DNA of 64,000 nt, taken from NCBI RefSeq assembly GCF_027359595.1, contig NZ_CP114783.1, forward strand, positions 1,798,001-1,862,000. The letters are read 5' to 3'. Made by a program: the position numbers and the translations under genes. Of the stretch, positions 1 to 10,116 are shown piece after piece. The notes under the pieces were generated by a model. The model had not been told where the DNA came from and did no database searches. It saw only the letters and a program-made list of their open reading frames with translations. Every line of letters begins with the position of its first letter. Positions within the stretch are counted from its first letter, which is position 1. Origin of the DNA: Prochlorococcus marinus str. MIT 0912 (GTDB taxonomy: Bacteria > Cyanobacteriota > Cyanobacteriia > PCC-6307 > Cyanobiaceae).

Positions 1-105
1 CACCTAATTGGAATTTGAGTTTTAGGCATTGTGGGCAAGATTATGTAGTTTTTTCTTCAATGACCTTGTTATAACTGGCTTCTATAAAGTTAGCGAGTAC
101 GACGG
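1..105. other. window edge, no gene assigned
   Basis: The first hundred bases lie downstream of fabG. A plus-strand frame is open from base 3 to a TAA at 72-74, but it is too short to recognise as the end of a neighbouring gene. No tRNA, clear hairpin or terminator was seen here. Confidence 0.3.
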
Positions 106-858
106 TTAACTCATAACCATGCCACCATCAACTTGAAGTGTCTGACCGGTTATGTAAGCAGCCGAAGGATCTGCGGCTAAAAACCTCACTGCTCCTGCAA
201 CATCTTCAGGATTCCCGAATCTTCCAAGCGGGATAGCAGAAAGGATTGATTCAGTGTTCAGATCTTTTGTCATATCAGTTGAAATAAAACCTGGAGCAAC
301 TGCATTTACAGTTATCCCTCTGCTTGCAAATTCTTTTGCAGCACTTTGTGTAAGACCTACTACTCCTGCCTTGGCGGCAGAATAGTTTGCTTGTCCTGGA
401 TTGCCCATCAACCCAACGACCGAAGTGATGTTAATAATTCTTCCTTTTTTTTGCTTTAACATCTGCCTGGAAACGGCTCTTGTGCAATAAAAAACACCGC
501 TCAAGTTTAGGTCTAAAACTTTCTGCCAATCGTCCGTTTTCATTCTCATTAAAAGGCCATCTTTAGTTATACCTGCGTTATTGACCAGGACATCAATTTT
601 ATTATTTTTCTCCAATACTTTTTTTATTAATTCATTTACCGAGTTTTCATCTGAAATATCAGCTTGAAGTGGATATGCCTTACCCCCTAAGGAGTTTATT
701 TCTGAAACGACTTTATTTGCATTCTCCAAAGATGAAGAATAATTGATGATTACTTCTGCTCCTTCTTTTGCTAAAAAAATCGCAATAGCCTTACCAATCC
801 CCCTACTGGCTCCAGTTACAATTGCAATTTGACCTTCAAGTGATTTTGATAATGTCAT
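106..858 (-). CDS. fabG: 3-oxoacyl-[acyl-carrier-protein] reductase
   Basis: NADPH-dependent reductase of the fatty acid elongation cycle, cytosolic. The 250-residue protein is a classical short-chain dehydrogenase. The Rossmann motif TGASRGIG is at residues 15-22, NNAG follows near 93-96, and the catalytic Ser146, Tyr159 and Lys163 (YSAAK) have the FabG spacing. The C-terminus has the TGQTLQVDGG signature of FabG. An in-frame ATG lies 33 bases further upstream, but family length and alignment favour the ATG at 858. It is divergent from ispD, with about 160 bases between the two starts for promoters. Confidence 0.95.
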   Translation of the reverse strand: MTLSKSLEGQIAIVTGASRGIGKAIAIFLAKEGAEVIINYSSSLENANKVVSEINSLGGKAYPLQADISDENSVNELIKKVLEKNNKIDVLVNNAGITKDGLLMRMKTDDWQKVLDLNLSGVFYCTRAVSRQMLKQKKGRIINITSVVGLMGNPGQANYSAAKAGVVGLTQSAAKEFASRGITVNAVAPGFISTDMTKDLNTESILSAIPLGRFGNPEDVAGAVRFLAADPSAAYITGQTLQVDGGMVMS

Positions 859-1019
859 AATCTTATGATTTTTAAAATCGTTAAAATCCAATAACTGGTT
901 TATTTAACTTACTATTGAGCCACTTGCTTTTTGAAAAGACTTTAAGCTAAGACACCAAAAATAGTTATTTTTACTGATCGAAATATATTGAATGAATAAT
1001 CAATGGAGAGGGACCAGTT

Positions 1020-1697
1020 GTGCATTTGTTAATTGCGGCGGCGGGAAGTGGAAGTCGAATGGGTGCTGATAAAAATAAGCTTCTTTTGAAAGTTGCAGGT
1101 AAAACGATTTTAGAGTGGACTTTGAAAGCAGCTTTCGACGCTAAAACAATTTCTTGGATTGGAATTATTGGACAACCCAAAGACAAAAATTCTATTTGTT
1201 CAATTCTTGATAACTCAGTTAAGTCAGTTCAATGGATCAATGGAGGATCTACAAGACAGCAGTCAGTTCAACTGGGCTTGGCTGCCCTTCCATCTGAGGC
1301 TAAGTCTGTGCTGATTCATGATGGAGCAAGATGCTTGGTGAGATCATTCGTTTTTGATGAAATCTCAAAGATTGTTTCCACGGGACAATCTGTTATTGCT
1401 GCTTCACAAGTAACTGACACGATAAAAAAGGTTGATAAAGATGGTGAGATTATTGAGAGCCCTCCTCGCTCAGATTTATGGGCAGCCCAGACACCTCAGG
1501 GCTTTCCAGTAAACAAACTGAAGCATGCTCACAGTGAAGCAATCGCTAAAGGATGGAGTGTCACCGATGATGCATCCTTATTTGAACGTTTGGGATTACC
1601 AGTAAAAATTTATGATGCAGGGCCTTCAAATATTAAAGTTACAACCCCATTTGATCTCGTAATTGCAGAGTCTTTATTGTCTACTTTAAAAGACTAA
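1020..1697 (+). CDS. ispD: 2-C-methyl-D-erythritol 4-phosphate cytidylyltransferase
   Basis: Third step of the MEP isoprenoid pathway: it joins CTP and methylerythritol phosphate. This pathway supplies the phytyl and carotenoid chains of a phototroph. The 225-residue protein starts with the nucleotide-binding loop [10 protein letters not shown], with the pocket lysine K20 following (ADKNKLLL). It also has the family motifs VLIHDGARC and TPQGF. The start is GTG at 1020, with a GGAGAGGGA purine stretch just upstream. Its last 17 bases overlap the end of the convergent peptidase gene. Confidence 0.95.
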   Translation: MHLLIAAAGSGSRMGADKNKLLLKVAGKTILEWTLKAAFDAKTISWIGIIGQPKDKNSICSILDNSVKSVQWINGGSTRQQSVQLGLAALPSEAKSVLIHDGARCLVRSFVFDEISKIVSTGQSVIAASQVTDTIKKVDKDGEIIESPPRSDLWAAQTPQGFPVNKLKHAHSEAIAKGWSVTDDASLFERLGLPVKIYDAGPSNIKVTTPFDLVIAESLLSTLKD

Positions 1698-2556
1698 GAC
1701 TCCCTTTGTCGCCATTTAAGATTGCTTGACTACCTAGTGGAAGTGAGGCATTCCCACAACAATGTCCAATGGGCAAATTTGAAACAATTGGGATTTTGAG
1801 ATCTTGTGTTCGATTTTTGAAAATATCAAGAAGCCTAAACGTCTTTGTTTCGTCGACGTCCTTCTCATCTTCACAATATTTAAATGATCCAAAACCTATG
1901 CCAGATAGCTGTTGTAGAACTCCAGCTAATCTTAAGTGAGTTAGCATCCTGTCAATTCTGTAGGGGGCTTCTCCAATATCTTCTATGATTAAAATTGATT
2001 CTTTGAAAGTTGGTAGATGTTCAGTCCCAATTAAGTGAGTCATGACAGTAAGGTTCCCAACTATTAGAGGCCCCTTTGCGAGCCCACCTCCCCATGGGTC
2101 TCCATAAATATCTGGTACACAATTGCCAAACAAAATTGATTTAAGCCTGTCTTTACTCCATTCGGGTTCGGACCCCAAAGTTGTAATTAGAGGCCCATGA
2201 ACTCCTCCTTGAAATCCACCTGCTAGCCGTGCAAGAAGTATAGAAGTCAAATCAGAAAAACCAATCATCCAACCTTCTTTCCATGGTTGACTTTTCTCTA
2301 GTAATCTTGCTGATCCCCAGCCACCTCTAGCAAAAGTCAATAGAGGGTAATAACTGTTTGGGTGTAATTCGTTGAACCTAACTTCATCATTACCTGCTAA
2401 ATAACCCCATGACCTATCTATAGTATCCATTTGGTTGCATGTTAACCCCCACTCCTCAAGTACTTTTATCCCAGCTTGAAGATCCTCTTTTTTGTTTATA
2501 GGGGAACTTGCAGCAACTATGTGGAAAAGATCACCTTTTTTTAGCGGCTCAGTCAT
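1681..2556 (-). CDS. LD-carboxypeptidase, peptidase family S66
   Basis: Members of this family (LdcA, muramoyl-tetrapeptide carboxypeptidase) remove the terminal D-Ala from peptidoglycan tetrapeptides during wall recycling. The nucleophile serine is expected in the GFSDLT segment after the RGGWGS motif. The partner Glu is in IIEDIGE and the His in LPIGHC near the C-terminus, so the Ser-Glu-His set appears complete. A TTG lies two codons before the ATG at 2556; I prefer the ATG. The gene converges on ispD and is followed on the same strand side by ubiA, with 25 bases between them. Confidence 0.85.
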   Translation of the reverse strand: MTEPLKKGDLFHIVAASSPINKKEDLQAGIKVLEEWGLTCNQMDTIDRSWGYLAGNDEVRFNELHPNSYYPLLTFARGGWGSARLLEKSQPWKEGWMIGFSDLTSILLARLAGGFQGGVHGPLITTLGSEPEWSKDRLKSILFGNCVPDIYGDPWGGGLAKGPLIVGNLTVMTHLIGTEHLPTFKESILIIEDIGEAPYRIDRMLTHLRLAGVLQQLSGIGFGSFKYCEDEKDVDETKTFRLLDIFKNRTQDLKIPIVSNLPIGHCCGNASLPLGSQAILNGDKGSLSLLK

Positions 2557-2581
2557 TTGCAAATTTTGCTAAAAACATTGA

Positions 2582-3472
2582 TTAAATAAGCTTGCTTAAC
2601 ACCATGCCAAGAAGCAATAAACTTCCAATTCGCACCTGATTGCTGAAATGCAATCCTGAAGTCTTAATACCTTGTGATCTTGAATTTAATAAGAGAACTT
2701 CTCTTTGCATTCCTAGAGTAGATACCAACCAAAAAGGCCAATATATTAATCCTAAATTTGCTTTGAAAGCAGCAAGAGCTAGAAATAAACAGGTAAAAAA
2801 GTAGCAAAAAGAAACTATTTGCGTTGATTTTTTTCCAAGACTGATTGCACTGCTATTTAGACCAATTACTTTGTCGTCAATCTCATCTGCCATTGCATAA
2901 ACAGTATCAAAGCCAAAAGTCCAAAATATTGTTGCAAGCCAACAAAATAGCAATGTTCCCCCTCCTTCCAATGAAGATTCGCTCGCTGCCCAAGGAATTA
3001 GAACTGAAAAACCCCAGCAAATAGAAAGAATAAGTTGAGGAAATTTAAACCATCTTTTGGCTGATGGATATAAAAGAATAAAAGGTAACGATAAGGTCGC
3101 AAGTAAAAGGCATAAATTTCTACTCTCTGTTGGTATTGCAAGAACTATGAAAAGACTAAAAAATAACATTAAAATTAGTAGTATCCATGCAGTCTTAAGA
3201 GATACGTTGCCATTGGCCAATGGTCTTTCTTTTGTTCTTAGTACTTTCTTGTCAAACTTCCTATCCCAAATATCATTAGCTATACATCCGGCACCGCTTA
3301 CAAATAATCCACCTAAAATTATTATTCCAAAAACGAATAGAGAGGGAGGGGCTGAAGGAGTTAACCAAAGAGACCAGCCAGCGGGAATGAGAAGTATCAA
3401 TCTTCCACTAGGTTTGTTCCATCTAAGAAGTTGAAAATAATATCCCATTTTTTTTGTAAATAGATTATTCAC
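2582..3472 (-). CDS. ubiA: UbiA-type 4-hydroxybenzoate polyprenyltransferase
   Basis: Integral membrane aromatic prenyltransferase. In cyanobacteria the 4-hydroxybenzoate enzyme acts in plastoquinone synthesis. Both Asp-rich prenyl-diphosphate motifs are visible: NDIWDRKFD near residue 66 and DEIDDKVIG near 195, separated by several hydrophobic helices. Length 296 is normal for the family. The frame begins with a GTG at 3472 and an ATG follows at 3448 after eight As; neither has a good Shine-Dalgarno sequence, so the start is uncertain by eight residues. It is divergent from ppx. Confidence 0.9.
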   Translation of the reverse strand: MNNLFTKKMGYYFQLLRWNKPSGRLILLIPAGWSLWLTPSAPPSLFVFGIIILGGLFVSGAGCIANDIWDRKFDKKVLRTKERPLANGNVSLKTAWILLILMLFFSLFIVLAIPTESRNLCLLLATLSLPFILLYPSAKRWFKFPQLILSICWGFSVLIPWAASESSLEGGGTLLFCWLATIFWTFGFDTVYAMADEIDDKVIGLNSSAISLGKKSTQIVSFCYFFTCLFLALAAFKANLGLIYWPFWLVSTLGMQREVLLLNSRSQGIKTSGLHFSNQVRIGSLLLLGMVLSKLI

Positions 3473-3535
3473 GAAAATTCAAATTGATAATGATTTATAA
3501 GGTCTTCTCAATGTGGTGCTGAAGGTGTCAGAGTA

Positions 3536-5191
3536 TTGAGGTTAAACCTACTAATTATGTTAGGTGACTCAATAAACAATTTCTCTGAAAGGAATTCTAT
3601 TGAATTGGATCTTGGAGAAAAGCAAGATGCTGAATTATGTCGTGTGGCAACAATTGATATTGGCACCAACTCAACTCATCTGTTAATTGCAAAAATTGAG
3701 CGAAAATTAAACACTTTTAGTATTGAACTTGCAGAGAAATCTACAACACGACTAGGAGAAAGAGATACTCAGACGGGAGAACTTACTTCCCTTGCAATGA
3801 ATAGGGCTTTTTCAACATTAAAGAGGTTTAAGGATTTATCTGAAAGTTATAAAGTTGAGAGTCTTATTATTGCTGCTACAAGTGCGGTTAGAGAAGCACC
3901 AAATGGGCAAACCTTTATTGCTGAAATAAAAAAGAAGATAGGCTTAGATGTTGAATTAATAAGCGGAGCAGAAGAAGCAAGATTGATTTATCTTGGTGTA
4001 CTTTCAGGAATGCAATTTGGAAATAAACCTCATCTAGTTCTTGATATTGGAGGAGGATCGACAGAATTAATTCTTGCTGATAGCTCTGAGGCACGAGCAT
4101 TAACAAGTACAAAGATTGGAGCAGTAAGATTACAAAGAGAATTTATTAAAAAAGAGCCAATATCTTCTCAAAATGAATTGTTTTTAAGGTCATTTATTCG
4201 AGGCTCTATGGAGTCTGCAATTGATAAAGTATCTAAGAGAATTGAAGTAGGAGAAATTCCAGTTTTAGTAGCAACTAGTGGAACTGCCATGGCTATTGGG
4301 TCGTTAATATCTTATAAAGAAAATCATATGCAAGTAAAATTACAAGGATATAAAATAAAAAAAAATAATTTGGATATAATTGTTAATGAGTTAATTAAAA
4401 TGACACCTTCTGAACGGAGTCAATTATCCTCATTAAGTGAAAGAAGATCTGAGATTATTGTTCCAGGTGCTTTGATTTTGCAAACCATCATGACTATGGT
4501 TGATGCTAATGAAATTATTTTAAGTGAAAGAGCTCTTCGCGAAGGATTAGTTGTTGATTGGATGTGTCGAAATAATTATTTAAAAGATCAGTTGAGCTTT
4601 CAAGGGTCAATTAGAGAAAGAACAGTTATTCATCAAGCGAAAAGATTTGGTGTTAATTCAAAACGATCAAAAAGTGTATCAGAATTTGCCCTTACTTTTT
4701 ATGATCAGACTAAAGGGGTTTTGCATAATGATAATGGTGAAGGTAGAGATCTTTTGTGGGCAGCAGCTAAGCTTCACTCATGCGGTAAACATATTAATAT
4801 AACTGCCTATCACAAACACTCGTGGTATTTAATCAAAAATGGAGAGCTATTAGGTTATTCCCAAATTGAGCATTTAATGGTTGCTGCTATCGCAAGATAC
4901 CACAGGAAAAGTTTTCCAAAAAAAAGACATGAATCTTGGCAATTATTGATTGATGAAAGTCAAAGAAGTTTAGTAGCTGATATGTCTTTACTTCTTCGAC
5001 TTTCATGCGCTTTGGATAGAAGACCAGAACCTTTGGTATCCAAATTAGTTATTGAAGCTAATAATAAAAAAGTTAATATAGAGCTAATTCCTAATGACTT
5101 AGGCCAAAATTTAGATCTTGAGAAATGGAGTTTGAATAGGGCGATTTTACTAATTAAGAAGATAAAGGATGTTGATATAAATATTCTTTAA
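3536..5191 (+). CDS. ppx: Ppx/GppA exopolyphosphatase
   Basis: Hydrolyses inorganic polyphosphate from chain ends; GppA relatives also cleave pppGpp. The N-terminal half is an actin-like ATPase fold with phosphate loops IDIGTNSTHLL and LDIGGGSTELI and the SAVREAPNG motif. The C-terminal part (from about residue 340) resembles the HD-like domain of long Ppx proteins (HSCGKHINITAYHKHSWYLI). The start is TTG at 3536, preceded at a suitable distance by GAAGG; an ATG seven codons later is the alternative. Length 551 fits the family. Confidence 0.9.
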   Translation: MRLNLLIMLGDSINNFSERNSIELDLGEKQDAELCRVATIDIGTNSTHLLIAKIERKLNTFSIELAEKSTTRLGERDTQTGELTSLAMNRAFSTLKRFKDLSESYKVESLIIAATSAVREAPNGQTFIAEIKKKIGLDVELISGAEEARLIYLGVLSGMQFGNKPHLVLDIGGGSTELILADSSEARALTSTKIGAVRLQREFIKKEPISSQNELFLRSFIRGSMESAIDKVSKRIEVGEIPVLVATSGTAMAIGSLISYKENHMQVKLQGYKIKKNNLDIIVNELIKMTPSERSQLSSLSERRSEIIVPGALILQTIMTMVDANEIILSERALREGLVVDWMCRNNYLKDQLSFQGSIRERTVIHQAKRFGVNSKRSKSVSEFALTFYDQTKGVLHNDNGEGRDLLWAAAKLHSCGKHINITAYHKHSWYLIKNGELLGYSQIEHLMVAAIARYHRKSFPKKRHESWQLLIDESQRSLVADMSLLLRLSCALDRRPEPLVSKLVIEANNKKVNIELIPNDLGQNLDLEKWSLNRAILLIKKIKDVDINIL

Positions 5192-5685
5192 GAAGATTTA
5201 TTTTTGTCTAGTAAAATAATATCATTTGGCTTTGGATTGATCGAATCATTTTGTTCTTTTTGAATATATTTTAATAGCATGATTGAACTAGATAATCCTA
5301 AAATACCCGATAAAATTACAATGATAAATGGATTAAAATGTTTAATCTTTTTGGTATTTTTTTTATAAATTACATGGTTAGATTTTGGCTCATTGTTTTT
5401 CTTTTCATTAAGTTCTTCAAGAATAAAACTTGTATCTAAGTTTAATTTTTCGGCTATTCTTCGAACCATTGCTCTAATAAAAACTTTTTCAGGAAGTGCA
5501 CCTTCATCCCCTGATTCAAGTGCAATCAATTGTTCTTTCCCGATTCTGAGTGAGGAAGAAAGATCCTCTACTGAAAGATTTCTACTTTGTCGGGCTTCCC
5601 TGAGAAACTCCCCAACAGTTCGTAATGCGGATTTTTTATTTGCGATATAAGAGCTACCGCTTTTTCTTTCTTCACTTTTTTCCAA
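5188..5685 (-). CDS. RodZ-like helix-turn-helix membrane protein
   Basis: The 165-residue protein has an N-terminal helix-turn-helix of the RodZ type (GEFLREARQSRNLSVEDLSS, then LIALESGDEGALPE). A lysine-rich linker follows, then one membrane segment (FIIVILSGILGLSSSIMLL, near residues 121-139) and a short tail. In rod-shaped bacteria RodZ couples MreB to the wall machinery. Here the usual periplasmic domain is nearly absent, so a cell-shape role is inferred only. The only start in view is TTG. The stop overlaps the end of ppx by four bases. Confidence 0.7.
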   Translation of the reverse strand: MEKSEERKSGSSYIANKKSALRTVGEFLREARQSRNLSVEDLSSSLRIGKEQLIALESGDEGALPEKVFIRAMVRRIAEKLNLDTSFILEELNEKKNNEPKSNHVIYKKNTKKIKHFNPFIIVILSGILGLSSSIMLLKYIQKEQNDSINPKPNDIILLDKNKSS

Positions 5686-5802
5686 TTAAAAACCTTTTGG
5701 GTATTAATATTATTCTAAAGGCTCTGTAAAGTCGTTTGTCTCTAAAAGATAATTTATCTATGACTCTAATAATTAATAAAATATATTCCTTAGTTTTTCT
5801 CT

Positions 5803-6555
5803 TTAATTCGACCTAAATAAATGTGAATGAGAAGGATTATAAAGCTTTGATCTATTATTCCCGAGCTTTAACGTTGGACTGATTATGTATAAAGTTGTTC
5901 TGATTAAATTTTGTTCTTGAGATGTTTTTGCCATCTCACTCAAAGGTATGACTTTTATCCATTCGTCTGGCCAAGTCACTCTATATGCAATTGCTACAGG
6001 GGTATTAGCCGGATAATATTTTATAAGTATGGATTGCACTTCTTCCACATGTCTTGCACTTAGGTAGAGACATAAAGAAGATTGAATAGATGCTAGCTTT
6101 TGAAGACTTTCCTTCTCTGGTTTTCCTGTCCTACCATCAGCTCTGCTAAGTATTATTGTTTGGGTTAAATCTGGAATTGTTAGTTCGAACCCTAAAGTTG
6201 CGGCTGTAGCTTGAAAGGCACTTACTCCAGGAACAACTTCTACCTCAATTCCTACATCATTTAATCTACATATTTGTTCTGATATTGCTCCATATAAGCA
6301 AGGGTCACCATCATGGAGACGAACTATCTTTTTACCTTCCTTATGCTTTTTAATTAATATTAAAAGAATTTCTTCTAGAGTTAGTGAACTTGTCTTTATC
6401 TTTTCACAATCATCTTTAACAAGTTTTGTTATTTGTATAGGTATAAGAGAGTCTGTCCAAACAAGAACATCAGCTTTTTTCAGTCTTTGTTGAGCTCTTA
6501 TAGTAATTAAATCTAAAGCGCCGGGACCTGCTCCGACAATTGAAATAGGGCTCAT
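5803..6555 (-). CDS. cobM: precorrin-4 C11-methyltransferase
   Basis: SAM-dependent methylation of the corrin ring in cobalamin (or pseudocobalamin) synthesis. The protein opens with [13 protein letters not shown], the SAM-binding start of tetrapyrrole methylases, followed by VWTDSLI and the conserved [11 protein letters not shown] and EVVPGVSAF motifs typical of CobM. Length 250 is normal. Its ATG overlaps the stop of the upstream lgt frame (ATGA), so the two are probably translationally coupled. Two other corrinoid genes, cobK and cobO, occur elsewhere in the window. Confidence 0.92.
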   Translation of the reverse strand: MSPISIVGAGPGALDLITIRAQQRLKKADVLVWTDSLIPIQITKLVKDDCEKIKTSSLTLEEILLILIKKHKEGKKIVRLHDGDPCLYGAISEQICRLNDVGIEVEVVPGVSAFQATAATLGFELTIPDLTQTIILSRADGRTGKPEKESLQKLASIQSSLCLYLSARHVEEVQSILIKYYPANTPVAIAYRVTWPDEWIKVIPLSEMAKTSQEQNLIRTTLYIISPTLKLGNNRSKLYNPSHSHLFRSN

Positions 6556-7465
6556 TGATTTCTCCCATTAGTTAAGGAAGGATCGGGGAGTGCTTTCTTA
6601 GAAATATAAATTCTCCATAGTCCTAATAAACCTGCACTAATTAAAAATAAACTAATTAATTGTGCCATTCGTAGTCCCCCTTCGCAAAAAGGTGGAAAAC
6701 CACCCAAACATAGAGGATCAATTCTTAAGGCTTCTATCCACAACCTGCCTAAGCTGTAAGTGATTAAATATAAGCAACTTAAACTACCAGGCGGTAGAGT
6801 TAGTTCTCCTTTATGTGCCTTCTTAAAAGAAAAATCAGAATGCCAAAAACAAAAATATTCCATAGTGATTCATAAAGAAAAGTAGGGTGAAAATATTCTT
6901 GCGTAGAGAATATTTCTGGCCTAAATCTATAAGGTATGAATAATTTCCAGGGTAAATTTGTAGGTATCCCAAAAGCTTCATTATTAAAAAAATTTCCCCA
7001 TCTACCTATTGCTTGGCCTAATGCAACCGAGGGGACCAAGACATCAACAACATCCCAGAAAGGTTCTTTTCTCCATCGGCAAAAAAATATGATAGAAAAT
7101 GTACCCATTATCAATGCCCCATGAATTGCAATTCCTCCTCCCCAAATTTCTATCACACTGGGAATAGGAATATTTAAGTTCAGGAAATTAATAGAACTCC
7201 AGAAGTTTTTGCCAATGTAATTTCTCCATTCAAATGCAACATAATAAATTCTTGCTCCAAACACAGATGCCAAAATTAAAATAGGAAGTAAATCGTTTAT
7301 AAGGCTTCTTTTGACCCCTTTTTCTGAGGCCAACTTGCCTGATAAGTTTAGACCTAATAAGACTGAAATAGCTATTAGCAATCCATACCATCTTAATGAA
7401 AAAGGCCCCAGTTGAAACAACTCAGGGCCTGGTGATCTAAGCGCTAAAAAAATATTGTCCATCAA
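6552..7465 (-). pseudogene. lgt: prolipoprotein diacylglyceryl transferase, split by a -1 frameshift
   Basis: Lgt transfers diacylglycerol to the lipobox cysteine of lipoproteins in the plasma membrane. The first frame (7465-6800) holds the N-terminal helices, the HG motif and the signature [13 protein letters not shown], then stops after 221 residues. The rest of the enzyme lies in the -1 frame down to 6552, including [17 protein letters not shown], which carries residues matching the essential Arg239 and Glu243 of E. coli Lgt. The frames join best at the coding-strand T5 run (6830-6834), giving about 304 residues, the normal family length. It may be a mutation, an assembly error, or slippage. 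The stop is coupled to cobM. Confidence 0.88.
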
Positions 7466-7475
7466 CTATTTGAAT

Positions 7476-8441
7476 TTATATTCCTTCAGCAGCTTGAACC
7501 TTTTCAACTTGTTTCTTTTTGAGAACGAGCATTATTTGTGATAAACCTACCCCTATAAAGAAAATTATCATTCCAATAACTCTTGCTTTGCTTTGCAAAA
7601 CTATTTCTTTGTCAAGTTGACCAAAGCCTCCAACATTAGGGTCTTCAGTTAATTTTGCACCTTTCTCAATAGTATCTCCTTCTTTTATTAATAATGAAGT
7701 ACCAGCCGGAAGATTTTCAGTAAAACTTTCCCCTTCTTCATTATTTAAATTAATTATTTTTGTTCCATCATCGTTGGTTTCTATTGAAGTGATTGTCCCA
7801 GAATTCGTTGCTGTAAATAAATTGTTATTGCTCTTCTCACCAGTTGGATAAACCTGTCCTCTTCCCCTATTGCCACCTATGTGAATTGAATACTTTCCAA
7901 AATTATAATTTTTGTCTTTTCTGGGATCAGGTGATAATACAGGGAATACAATCTCTCTGTTTTGATCACCAGGTAAAGGGCCTACTAAAATAATATTTTC
8001 TTGTTCCTCGCTGTATTGAGTGAAGTAAACACCTTGTGTCTCTTCCTTTATTTCATCAGTCCATCTTTCTTGAGGGGCAAGCTTAAATCCATCTGGAAGC
8101 ATTACAACAGCTCCAACTTGGAGAGGAACTTTACTCCCATCCGCTCCTATCTCTTGTAGATCTTTTTTATAGGGTATTTCTACGACTGTTTTGAAAACAC
8201 TATCAGCAGCTACTGCCTGAGGTACCTCAGCTCTTGTTGGCATACTTGCTACATGGCAATTAGCACAAACAATTTTCCCTGTTGCCTCTCTCGGATTTTC
8301 AAATTTTTGTTGCGCCCAAAATGGGTATGCCCAAGTTGGTTGAGGAATTATAAATATTGAAAATCCAATAAAAATTGAGAAGAGAAAAAGTTTTAGTGAA
8401 CGACTCATGGTTTTAGAAATTGTATTAAAGTTTTTGTTCAT
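7476..8441 (-). CDS. petA: cytochrome f
   Basis: Haem c subunit of the cytochrome b6f complex in the thylakoid membrane; it passes electrons from the Rieske protein to plastocyanin. It has a signal peptide ending before YPFWAQQ, whose tyrosine is the known axial haem ligand. The haem site is CANCH. A lumenal beta domain follows, and one membrane anchor near the C-terminus ([19 protein letters not shown]). ATG at 8441 or 8408 could start it; neither has a strong ribosome site. It follows petC by seven bases, the usual petC-petA operon. Confidence 0.97.
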   Translation of the reverse strand: MNKNFNTISKTMSRSLKLFLFSIFIGFSIFIIPQPTWAYPFWAQQKFENPREATGKIVCANCHVASMPTRAEVPQAVAADSVFKTVVEIPYKKDLQEIGADGSKVPLQVGAVVMLPDGFKLAPQERWTDEIKEETQGVYFTQYSEEQENIILVGPLPGDQNREIVFPVLSPDPRKDKNYNFGKYSIHIGGNRGRGQVYPTGEKSNNNLFTATNSGTITSIETNDDGTKIINLNNEEGESFTENLPAGTSLLIKEGDTIEKGAKLTEDPNVGGFGQLDKEIVLQSKARVIGMIIFFIGVGLSQIMLVLKKKQVEKVQAAEGI

Positions 8442-8448
8442 TTATTTA

Positions 8449-8985
8449 TCATCCCCACCAAGGATTAGTACCAGTTCGAAAATCAGTTTCTGTCCACTGA
8501 CTTACTAGAACTTGATCATCCTCCACGGAGACATGAGCTATCGCTAGAGATAGAGGAGCAGGACCTCTGACTACTTTTCCTGTGGAATCATATTGACTTC
8601 CATGACATGGACACATGTATTTGTTTGCTCCGCTATTCCATGGCACTACACAACCAAGGTGAGTGCAAATCGCATTTATTCCGTAACTAGTAATTGCATC
8701 TTCCCCTTCAACTATTAGGTAGGTTGGATCACCTTTGAGACCTTGGACCAAACTTCTATCTCCAACTGGATGGGTTGATAACCAACCACTTGCACTTACA
8801 TTGTTTCCTAACTCATCTTTTGCATTTGTTCCACCACCACCACCACCGGCCCTATATGGAGTGAAGTATTGGGCTACTGGATATAACGCTCCTAAAGCAA
8901 CTCCTGTAACAGTTCCAAAAGTAAGCAGATTCATGAACTGCCTTCTACCCATTGAGGGCACATCTGCAGTTGTCATTTGTGTCAT
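8449..8985 (-). CDS. petC: Rieske iron-sulfur protein of cytochrome b6f
   Basis: Carries the [2Fe-2S] cluster that oxidises plastoquinol in the b6f complex. The cluster motifs are CTHLGC and CPCHGS, here about 18 residues apart, with two Cys and two His ligands in place. The N-terminus has GRRQFMN just before a hydrophobic segment. This is a twin-arginine motif, in line with known Tat-dependent insertion of cyanobacterial Rieske proteins. A glycine-rich hinge (AGGGGGG) joins the anchor to the soluble head. It is the first gene of the petC-petA unit and is divergent from the DUF3067 gene. Confidence 0.97.
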   Translation of the reverse strand: MTQMTTADVPSMGRRQFMNLLTFGTVTGVALGALYPVAQYFTPYRAGGGGGGTNAKDELGNNVSASGWLSTHPVGDRSLVQGLKGDPTYLIVEGEDAITSYGINAICTHLGCVVPWNSGANKYMCPCHGSQYDSTGKVVRGPAPLSLAIAHVSVEDDQVLVSQWTETDFRTGTNPWWG

Positions 8986-9068
8986 TACAGACGTTCACCT
9001 ATAGATAGATATTAGACCAGAATGGACACATAAAGGGTTATTAATCTCTGCCAAGACTAGGTTTTGAA

Positions 9069-9431
9069 ATGAGTTCTGAATTTAATTCGTCAAATTCTGG
9101 TCGTTATTCTTCTTCAATCCCATTGAAAGCAGAAGAAGTAATGGAGTGCTTAAGAAGGCGCTGGGGCGTAACATATGATTTGCGATTGTTAATAAAAAGA
9201 GACCGGATCTATTTGCAAATGATGTGGGGATTTTTAGAACAACAGTCTTTTCCTATGGATGAAGAGACCTTTAAAGAAAATTTAAATCGAACCTTAGAAA
9301 TAATTAACCGTTCCGGCTACTCACATTTTGTTAGAAATTGGCTGGAAAATGTCCAGGCCAAACCAAGATTAGGCAAAGCAATTACATTAGCTTTACCTAT
9401 GGATCAAAGGATGGACGAATTTGTCCTTTGA
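9069..9431 (+). CDS. DUF3067 family protein
   Basis: This 120-residue soluble protein matches my recollection of the cyanobacterial and plastid family DUF3067. Conserved-looking features are an RRWGVTYDLRL segment, the LQMMWGFLEQQSFPM core and a C-terminal LENVQAKPRLGKAI. No catalytic motif or membrane segment is visible and I do not assign a function. It lies between petC (divergent) and tatC (convergent, overlapping by 35 bases). Confidence 0.75.
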   Translation: MSSEFNSSNSGRYSSSIPLKAEEVMECLRRRWGVTYDLRLLIKRDRIYLQMMWGFLEQQSFPMDEETFKENLNRTLEIINRSGYSHFVRNWLENVQAKPRLGKAITLALPMDQRMDEFVL

Positions 9432-10116
9432 GATTTGTTGTTAAGGCCACTAAACCAATTCCCACAAAAAATAAAAAAGTTATCGATGTTGACAAAAGAA
9501 GCATCGTTATCGGATCAGTTGATGGAGTTAAAACAGCACCTGCAATGGCTGAGGCCATAACTACTAATCTCCATGCAGATAACATCTTTTGCCAAGAAAT
9601 TATTTCAAAGAAACCTAAAATCAATTGAAGTATTGGTAATTGGAAGGCTAAACCAGTCGAAAGCATAAGTAGAAGGACAAAATCTAAATATTTTTCTATT
9701 GACCATAGTGGCTCAACAACATCGGCTCCATAATTTATTAGAAATCCTAAGGCTGCAGGTATCAAAGCCTTCCAGGCAAAGAAAATTCCTAAAAAAAATA
9801 AAATTGCTGAACCTGCAACTGATGGTGCTATCAAAAGCTTCTCTTTTTTAGTTAGACCTGGAAGGATGAACCTTAAAAATTGGTAAAGTATGAAAGGAAG
9901 AGAGAGAGTAAGTCCTCCGTAACCTGCAACTTTTATTGAAGTAAATAAAAATTCACCAGGTGCTACTTGTAAAAATTGTATTTTTCCTGCTGGCATCTCT
10001 AATGCTTGTACAAGCTTTCTAACAAATAACAAGCAAAAACCTGATAAAAGAAGAACTGCAATCAGACTTTTTAGGATCCTTTGTCGAAGTTCTTCAAGAT
10101 GATCAACTAAAGGCAT
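9397..10116 (-). CDS. tatC: Sec-independent protein translocase TatC
   Basis: Core membrane subunit that recognises twin-arginine signal peptides. The N-terminus has the family motif MPLVDHLEELRQRI, followed by six predicted helices, FTSIKVAGYGGL and a conserved FQLPILQLIL. The reading frame stays open for about 40 codons upstream of this ATG, but those codons contain no ATG, GTG or TTG, so ATG at 10116 is the start. It is close to petC, whose product has a twin-arginine motif. Confidence 0.95.
   Translation of the reverse strand: MPLVDHLEELRQRILKSLIAVLLLSGFCLLFVRKLVQALEMPAGKIQFLQVAPGEFLFTSIKVAGYGGLTLSLPFILYQFLRFILPGLTKKEKLLIAPSVAGSAILFFLGIFFAWKALIPAALGFLINYGADVVEPLWSIEKYLDFVLLLMLSTGLAFQLPILQLILGFFEIISWQKMLSAWRLVVMASAIAGAVLTPSTDPITMLLLSTSITFLFFVGIGLVALTTNLKGQIRPSFDP

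Noticed and set aside
3057-3434. Plus-strand open frame of 125 codons inside ubiA
   Set aside because: It lies opposite a clear UbiA coding frame, has no recognisable domain and the minus frame has all motifs. It is a shadow frame.
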